9,787 bases of DNA from Actinomycetota bacterium. Lineage in GTDB: Bacteria > Actinomycetota > Acidimicrobiia > Acidimicrobiales > Microtrichaceae. The translations under genes were made by a program, and so were the position numbers. Position 1 is the stretch's first letter. Each line of letters opens with the position of its first letter. The stretch lies in NCBI GenBank assembly GCA_005777415.1, contig SXMI01000133.1:1-9787 (forward strand), read 5' to 3'. Under the pieces are notes generated by a model, which saw nothing but the letters and a program-made list of their open reading frames with translations, was not told where the DNA came from and did not search any database. Positions 5,955-9,787 of this stretch are shown here, in pieces.

Positions 5955-6835
5955 ACCGGAACCCCGGGCAGGTTCCGCAGGGCCTCGGCCGCGTCGGCGG
6001 GGTCGACCGGGTTGAAGAGGATCCCGCCGCCGAGCTCGGCGGCGGCGACGAACCTCGGCGTGCCCGGCGCCCGGAGCTGCGATGCGATGGTGACGACCAC
6101 GCGCGCCTCGGGCCAGTCGCCGCCGTCGGTGGGCCGTTGGTGGATCCACAGCATGTAGGGCATGGGTTCGTCGAAGCGCTGGTCCAGTCGGGCCAGCACG
6201 TCGACGAGCACGGCGGCGAGACCGTCCCGGTCGCAACGGTCGTCGACCAGATCCGGCACCGCCGTGGTCGACGAGATGCGCACCTCGTAGGGCCAGCCCG
6301 CGGCTTCGGGGACCCAGGCCAGCCAGTCGCCCCGGCGGGCCACGACGAACCGCTCGTCCACGGCCTCCGGACGCAGCACCCCGTCGACCAGCGCCCGCAG
6401 CGGGACCGGCGGGATCCGGTCGTAGGCGTAGATCTGGCCGTGGGGGTGGGCGATGGTGGCGCCCACCTGCGGCCCGCGGTTCTCGAACACCAGCACGTAG
6501 TCCACGTCGGGCCGGGCACCCAGGACCCGGGTCCGCTCCGCCCACAGGTCGACGACCAGCCGGGCGCCGTCGACACCGAGCCCCCAGAAGGTCTGGTCGT
6601 GCTCCGGCGTGTACAGCACGACCTCGCAGCGTCGGTCGCCGAGGGCGGGCCAGCGGTTGGGGAAGGAGCGGACCCGGTAGGGCTCGGGGGCCTCGAGCCC
6701 ACCGACGCAGAAGGGGCAGCCGTCGGAGGGCAGGTTGGGCCGACCCTGTCGGGAACCCACGATCACCGTCGGCGTCCCGGTCACCGGGTCGACCCGGAGG
6801 TCCGCTCCGGGACCGCCTCGCTCGGCTGTCGTCAC
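5951..6835 (-). CDS. galT: Galactose-1-phosphate uridylyltransferase
   Basis: A 294-residue protein of the GalT/HIT superfamily. It transfers UMP from UDP-glucose to galactose-1-phosphate through a uridylyl-histidine intermediate. Seen: DPVTGTPTVIVGSRQGRP at 16-33; the metal-binding pair CPFC (Cys40, Cys43); EHD with His79 as a possible further metal ligand; ENRGPQVGATIAHPHGQI at 118-135 with the nucleophile His132 in HPHGQ; and a C-terminal ELGGGILFNPVDPADAAEALR stretch typical of bacterial GalT. It is about 50 residues shorter than E. coli GalT (348). The start is the GTG at 6835, preceded by AGGAGGA with 4 nt between the AGGAGG core and the GTG. The frame is open upstream to 6919, but that part covers the repeat and has no family similarity. 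No galE lies within the window. Confidence 0.9.
   Translation of the reverse strand: MTTAERGGPGADLRVDPVTGTPTVIVGSRQGRPNLPSDGCPFCVGGLEAPEPYRVRSFPNRWPALGDRRCEVVLYTPEHDQTFWGLGVDGARLVVDLWAERTRVLGARPDVDYVLVFENRGPQVGATIAHPHGQIYAYDRIPPVPLRALVDGVLRPEAVDERFVVARRGDWLAWVPEAAGWPYEVRISSTTAVPDLVDDRCDRDGLAAVLVDVLARLDQRFDEPMPYMLWIHQRPTDGGDWPEARVVVTIASQLRAPGTPRFVAAAELGGGILFNPVDPADAAEALRNLPGVPV
5957..5977 (-). promoter_or_regulatory. Hairpin at the galT/galK junction
   Basis: On the minus strand CGGAACC, a 7-nt loop TGCCCGG, then GGTTCCG form a perfect 7-bp stem ending 2 nt before the galK GTG. It covers the region where a galK ribosome binding site would be. A ribosome finishing galT would melt it, which would couple galK translation to galT. 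This is inference from position. Confidence 0.4.
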
Positions 6836-6839
6836 TCGT

Positions 6840-6845
6840 CCTCCT
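6840..6845 (-). promoter_or_regulatory. Shine-Dalgarno sequence that fixes the galT start
   Basis: The minus strand reads AGGAGG, then ACGA, then the GTG at 6835. It is the strongest ribosome binding site in the window and excludes the longer open frame. It implies that galT, unlike most genes here, has a 5' leader. Confidence 0.7.
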
Positions 6846-6869
6846 GTGATGCCGACGCCTGTGATGCCG
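6843..6869. repeat. Short direct repeat in the galT leader
   Basis: CCTGTGATGCCG occurs identically at 6843-6854 and 6858-6869, a 15-bp period with a 3-nt spacer. The copy nearer galT contributes its end to the Shine-Dalgarno sequence. It may be a regulator site or a small duplication. Confidence 0.6.
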
Positions 6870-6937
6870 CTGTCGTCCGACGCGCCACGTCGCTGGACCG
6901 GCGATGGACCGGCGGTCACCGCGTCGCCCGGGAGGTT

Positions 6938-6955
6938 AGCGACGGTACTGTCGCT
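6938..6955. promoter_or_regulatory. Palindrome over the nagA -10, operator candidate and possible bidirectional promoter
   Basis: AGCGACGGTACTGTCGCT is an 18-bp palindrome with 8 of 9 base pairs symmetric. It contains TACTGT (6946-6951) in the plus direction, 6 nt before the nagA GTG, and TACCGT (6947-6942) in the minus direction toward galT. A repressor bound here would block nagA directly. The sequence does not resemble the DasR-type ACTGGTCTAGACCAGT operator, so the regulator, if any, is unknown. Confidence 0.55.
6946..6951 (+). promoter_or_regulatory. -10 element for nagA, leaderless type
   Basis: TACTGT is followed by 6 nt and the GTG at 6958. No Shine-Dalgarno sequence lies in between. 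It is embedded in the palindrome at 6938-6955. No clear -35 is visible. Confidence 0.55.
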
Positions 6956-6957
6956 GC

Positions 6958-8055
6958 GTGCTCGAGCATCCCAACGGTGTGGGGATCGACGGCCGGCTCG
7001 GCGTCGCCGCTGCGGTCGTCGACGGCTCCGTGGTGCCGGGCGACGTCGAGGTCCGGGCCGGCCGGGTCCGGGCCGTCGGGTGCGCCCCGAGGGGAACCGG
7101 CCTTGCGCTGCCGGGTCTGGTCGACCTGCAGGTGAACGGGTTCGCCGGCGTGGACCTGCGGACGGCGTCCGTCGATGGGATCCGGAGCGTCTCGGCCGAG
7201 CTCGCCGCCCACGGCTGCACCTCGTTCCGTCCCACGCTCCACTCGGCCGACCCGGACGGCTACCGCTCGGCGCTGGGTCGTCTCGACGAGGCCCGCACTG
7301 CCGGCGTGCCGGGCGCGCGGCTGCTCGGTGCCCACCTCGAGGGACCGTTCCTGTCGCCGGTCTGGGCGGGCGCCCACGATCCCGCCACGCTGGCCTCGGT
7401 CGACCTCGGGCTGGCGGAGTCGTTCATGGTCGCCGGGTCGGTCGGCATGGTCACGCTGGCTCCGGAGCTCCGGGGTGCCCCGGAGTTGGTGGGGTGGCTC
7501 GTGGGCCGGGGTGTGGTGGTGTCCCTCGGGCACACCGATGCCGACGCCGAGACGGTGCGGCGGGCCGTCGACCTGGGTGCCACCCACCTGACCCACTGCT
7601 GGAACGCACACCGCCGCTTCGATCATCGGGACCCCGGTCCGGCGGGTGTTGCGCTGAGCGACCCGCGACTGACCGTGGGGCTGATCGCCGATTCGGTCCA
7701 CGTCGCTCCGGAGGTGGTCCGGGCGACGATCACCGCCGCGGCCGGGAGGCTCGCCGTGACCACGGACGCCGTGGCTCCCGCCGGGCTCCCCGGTGCGGCG
7801 GGCGATGCGGCCCGGGCCGAGGGGGGTCGACTCGCCGGCGGGCTGCGCAGTCCGCTCGAGGTGCTGCGCGTTCTGCGCTCGTCGGGCCTCGACTGGCCGA
7901 CGCTGGTCTCGGTGTGCAGCACGGCGGCGGCCCGCACGGCCGGCGGGGGAGCGGGCCTGCGACCCGGGGCGGTGGCCGACGTGGTCGTCCTCGACGACCG
8001 GCTGGACCTGGTGCGGACCCTGGTCGGGGGCGTCGAGGTGGCACGGGCCGGCTGA
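6958..8055 (+). CDS. nagA: N-acetylglucosamine-6-phosphate deacetylase
   Basis: A 365-residue amidohydrolase-superfamily protein. NagA removes acetate from GlcNAc-6-phosphate to give glucosamine-6-phosphate, in chitin or mucin sugar use or cell-wall recycling, in the cytosol. Seen: PGLVDLQVNG at 52-61, where Gln-x-Asn replaces the usual His-x-His metal pair, as in the E. coli enzyme; HLEGPF at 126-131 with Glu128; LGHTDAD at 190-196 with His192; ATHLTHCWNA at 208-217 with His213; ADSVHV at 244-249 with His248; and TTDAVAPAG at 268-276 with catalytic Asp270. All five residues sit three positions earlier than E. coli Glu131, His195, His216, His251 and Asp273, so a single-metal active site is expected. 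The HCWNAH run departs from the common HLFNAM. The GTG start follows a -10 by 6 nt. No nagB or transporter is adjacent; galT diverges upstream. Confidence 0.92.
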   Translation: MLEHPNGVGIDGRLGVAAAVVDGSVVPGDVEVRAGRVRAVGCAPRGTGLALPGLVDLQVNGFAGVDLRTASVDGIRSVSAELAAHGCTSFRPTLHSADPDGYRSALGRLDEARTAGVPGARLLGAHLEGPFLSPVWAGAHDPATLASVDLGLAESFMVAGSVGMVTLAPELRGAPELVGWLVGRGVVVSLGHTDADAETVRRAVDLGATHLTHCWNAHRRFDHRDPGPAGVALSDPRLTVGLIADSVHVAPEVVRATITAAAGRLAVTTDAVAPAGLPGAAGDAARAEGGRLAGGLRSPLEVLRVLRSSGLDWPTLVSVCSTAAARTAGGGAGLRPGAVADVVVLDDRLDLVRTLVGGVEVARAG

Positions 8056-8063
8056 GCTGCGGA

Positions 8064-8092
8064 TTGACCGGGCCCGGCTGCGGGAACACACT
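8064..8092 (+). promoter_or_regulatory. Promoter for the alpha/beta hydrolase gene, leaderless type
   Basis: TTGACC (8064-8069) and CACACT (8087-8092) are separated by exactly 17 bp, and the -10 lies 6 nt before the ATG at 8099. It is the best -35/-10 pair in the window. It suggests that the hydrolase has its own transcript although it lies only 43 bp after nagA. Confidence 0.6.
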
Positions 8093-8098
8093 GCTGCG

Positions 8099-8986
8099 AT
8101 GCCCACGACCACCACCGGCGACGGTCTGGAACTCCACTTCGAGACGATCGGTGACGGCGCGTCGACGCTCCTGCTCGTCTGCGGCCTCGGTGCGCAGTCG
8201 ATCAACTACGACGATGCGTTCTGCGCCCAGCTCGCATCGCTCGGCGTGCGGGTGGTGCGTTTCGACAACCGTGACACCGGCCTGAGCACCCACCTCGACG
8301 ACGCCGAGGTCGATGTCCTCTCCGCCGTCGCGGCGGCGACCTCGGGCGGGCCGGTCGAGGCGCCGTACACCCTGTCCGACATGGCGGCCGACGCGGTGGC
8401 GGTGCTCGACTCCCTCGACGTCGACCGGGCGCACGTGGTCGGCGCCTCCATGGGCGGGATGATCTCCCAGACGATCGCCATCGAGCACCCCGGTCGGGTC
8501 GCCTCGCTGACCTCGATCATGTCCACGACAGGTGAACCGGACGTCGGCACCCCGGACCCCGAGGTCCTCGGATCGCTGCTCGGGATCCTGGCGCCGTCCG
8601 AGGACCGTGCGGCCAGGATCACGGCCTCGGTCGAGCTGAGCCGGCTGATCGGCACGCAGTGGTGCTTCGACGAGGCCCGCACCCGGGAGCGGGCGGGCGA
8701 GGCCATCGACCGCGCCTACGACCCGGCGGGGACCGGCCGGCAGCTCGCCGCGATCCTGGCGTCCGGCTCGCGTGCGGACCTGCTCGGTGGCGTGACGGCA
8801 CCGACGGTGGTCCTCCACGGTGACGCCGACCCGCTCGTGGCTCACAGCGGGGGGGTCCGGACGGCGGAGCTCGTGCCGGGTGCGGAGCTCAGGACCCTGG
8901 AGCGGATGGGTCACGATCTGCCGCCCGAGTACTGGGGGCAGATCGTCGACGGTGTCTCGGCCGCGGTCGTCCGCGCCTCGGACTGA
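8099..8986 (+). CDS. Alpha/beta-fold hydrolase
   Basis: A 295-residue cytosolic alpha/beta hydrolase, a usual length for the fold. The catalytic triad is visible: nucleophile Ser117 in GASMGGM (115-121), acid Asp244 in HGDADPLV (240-247) and His272 in MGHDLP (270-275). An early VCGLGAQ (27-33) forms the oxyanion-hole strand, and FDNRDTGLS (55-63) is common in hydrolases related to RdmC-type methylesterases. No signal peptide or membrane segment is seen. Residues about 145-220 form the variable cap that decides the substrate, which cannot be assigned. Annotated relatives include esterases, lactonases and C-C bond hydrolases. The ATG at 8099 has no Shine-Dalgarno sequence but follows a promoter with -10 at 8087-8092. 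mcr begins 67 bp downstream on the same strand, so read-through into mcr is possible. Confidence 0.88.
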   Translation: MPTTTTGDGLELHFETIGDGASTLLLVCGLGAQSINYDDAFCAQLASLGVRVVRFDNRDTGLSTHLDDAEVDVLSAVAAATSGGPVEAPYTLSDMAADAVAVLDSLDVDRAHVVGASMGGMISQTIAIEHPGRVASLTSIMSTTGEPDVGTPDPEVLGSLLGILAPSEDRAARITASVELSRLIGTQWCFDEARTRERAGEAIDRAYDPAGTGRQLAAILASGSRADLLGGVTAPTVVLHGDADPLVAHSGGVRTAELVPGAELRTLERMGHDLPPEYWGQIVDGVSAAVVRASD

Positions 8987-9041
8987 CTCCGGGCACACCG
9001 GAACGGACAGCCCCGTCGGACGGCCCGGCGGGACCATGAAC

Positions 9042-9046
9042 AGGAG
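9042..9046 (+). promoter_or_regulatory. Shine-Dalgarno sequence that fixes the mcr start
   Basis: AGGAG lies 7 nt before the GTG at 9054. An in-frame ATG at 9036 has no comparable site upstream, and starting there would add six residues ahead of the conserved GPLEGVKV start. Confidence 0.62.
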
Positions 9047-9053
9047 CGCAGTC

Positions 9054-9787
9054 GTGGGTCCACTCGAAGGAGTGAAGGTCATCGAGGTCGCCGGGATCGG
9101 TCCGGGGCCGTTCACGGCCATGGTGCTGGCCGACATGGGGGCGGACGTGATCCGGGTGGACCGCACCTCGAACGCGCAGGGCGGTGACCCGGCCGCGCCA
9201 CCGGCGGACGTGTTGAACCGTGGCCGCCGGTCCGTCGCCGTCGACCTCAAGTCGCCGGAGGGCGTCGAGGTCCTGCTCCGTCTCGTCGATTCCGCGGACG
9301 CGCTCATCGAGGGGTTCCGGCCCGGCGTGGCGGAGCGACTGGGGTTCGGCCCCGAGGTGTGCCTGGAGCGCAACGAGCGGCTCGTCTACGGGCGGATGAC
9401 CGGTTGGGGCCAGGACGGCCCGTACGCGCCCACCGCCGGGCACGACATCAACTACATCGCGCTCGCCGGGGTCCTCGCCCACCTCGGTCGCGCCGATGAG
9501 CAGCCGACGCCCCCGATCAACCTGGTGGGCGACTTCGGCGGTGGCGGGATGCTGCTGGCCTTCGGGCTCGTGTGCGGGTTGTTCGAGGCGCAGCGCTCGG
9601 GCCGGGGCCAGGTCGTCGACGCCGCCATGGTCGACGGGGCTGCACTGCTCATGACGATGATGTGGGCCTTCCGGTCCATGGGGATCTGGAGCGAGGACCG
9701 CGGCACCAACATGTTGGACACCGGTGCGCACTTCTACGACACCTACCGGTGCCGCGACGGCGAGTACGTGTCGATCGGCTCGATCGA
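9054..9787 (+). CDS. mcr: Alpha-methylacyl-CoA racemase (CoA-transferase family III fold), C-terminus beyond the window
   Basis: The first 244 codons plus two bases of a racemase closely resembling Mycobacterium tuberculosis MCR. It interconverts (2R)- and (2S)-2-methylacyl-CoA esters so that branched fatty acids and sterol side chains can enter beta-oxidation. Seen: GPLEGVKVIEVAGIGPGP at 2-19, LADMGADVIRVDR at 25-37, RGRRSVAVDLKSPEG at 56-70, GWGQDGP at 117-123, AGHDINYI at 128-135 with His130, and LVGDFGGGGM at 157-166 with Asp160. The spacing matches catalytic His126 and Asp156 of the mycobacterial enzyme at a constant offset of 4. The third catalytic residue (Glu241 there) would be codon 245, whose first two bases, GA, are the last in the window. 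Family III CoA-transferases share the fold, but the AGHDINYI and GDFGGG segments favour racemase. The GTG start is set by the AGGAG at 9042. Confidence 0.92.
   Translation, partial: MGPLEGVKVIEVAGIGPGPFTAMVLADMGADVIRVDRTSNAQGGDPAAPPADVLNRGRRSVAVDLKSPEGVEVLLRLVDSADALIEGFRPGVAERLGFGPEVCLERNERLVYGRMTGWGQDGPYAPTAGHDINYIALAGVLAHLGRADEQPTPPINLVGDFGGGGMLLAFGLVCGLFEAQRSGRGQVVDAAMVDGAALLMTMMWAFRSMGIWSEDRGTNMLDTGAHFYDTYRCRDGEYVSIGSI

Noticed and set aside
5154..7135. Two long plus-strand open frames opposite galK and galT
   Set aside because: The opposite strand encodes complete GalK and GalT with catalytic motifs. The plus-strand products are Gly/Arg/His-rich with no recognisable family.
8988..9030. 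Small inverted repeats upstream of mcr (TCCGG-GCACA-CCGGA and CCGTCGGACGG)
   Set aside because: Arms of 5 bp are expected by chance in DNA this GC-rich, and their position suggests no specific role.
7730..9731. 547- and 280-codon minus-strand open frames under nagA, the hydrolase and mcr
   Set aside because: They are shadows of high-GC codon bias. The plus-strand genes carry full catalytic motif sets.
1..9787. Mobile elements, CRISPR arrays, tRNA or rRNA genes, toxin-antitoxin or defence modules
   Set aside because: None was recognised. The window is tightly packed with ordinary chromosomal genes of uniform base composition.

Overview
This window has the look of a high-GC actinobacterial chromosome. 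Almost every codon ends in G or C, and long antisense shadow frames are common. Eight of the ten recognisable genes start with GTG. An actinobacterial origin is supported by the start of a Kgd-type 2-oxoglutarate enzyme, a UvrD2-like helicase with a C-terminal HRDC domain, and a mycobacterial-type alpha-methylacyl-CoA racemase. A deep-branching actinobacterium such as Acidimicrobiia would fit, but that placement is inference.

Layout: the first 162 bases are the N-terminal end of kgd on the minus strand. A 130-bp divergent region with an unusual interleaved repeat separates it from xth (exonuclease III, plus), which overlaps a hotdog thioesterase gene by 4 bp. The thioesterase converges on uvrD2 (minus). 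A 60-bp divergent promoter region leads to a small membrane protein with PH-like and SHOCT domains (plus). That gene converges, across a 12-bp stem-loop, on a galT-galK operon (minus, 4-bp overlap). galT diverges from nagA (plus) across about 120 bp carrying a palindrome and a short direct repeat. An alpha/beta hydrolase gene (plus) with its own promoter follows nagA. The window ends inside mcr (plus), in the codon predicted to encode the third catalytic residue.

How the genes work together: most are housekeeping or central-metabolism genes in small independent units. They cover DNA repair (xth, uvrD2), sugar and amino-sugar metabolism (galT, galK, nagA), acyl-CoA metabolism (thioesterase, racemase) and the TCA cycle (kgd). 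No phage, transposon, CRISPR, toxin-antitoxin or biosynthetic cluster was seen, and no convincing new multi-gene system.

The most interesting signals are regulatory. Six genes carry a -10-like hexamer 6-7 nt before the start codon, which predicts leaderless mRNAs. A near-perfect 18-bp palindrome covers the nagA -10 element. A two-module repeat (A-B-A-A-B) fills the kgd/xth promoter region.
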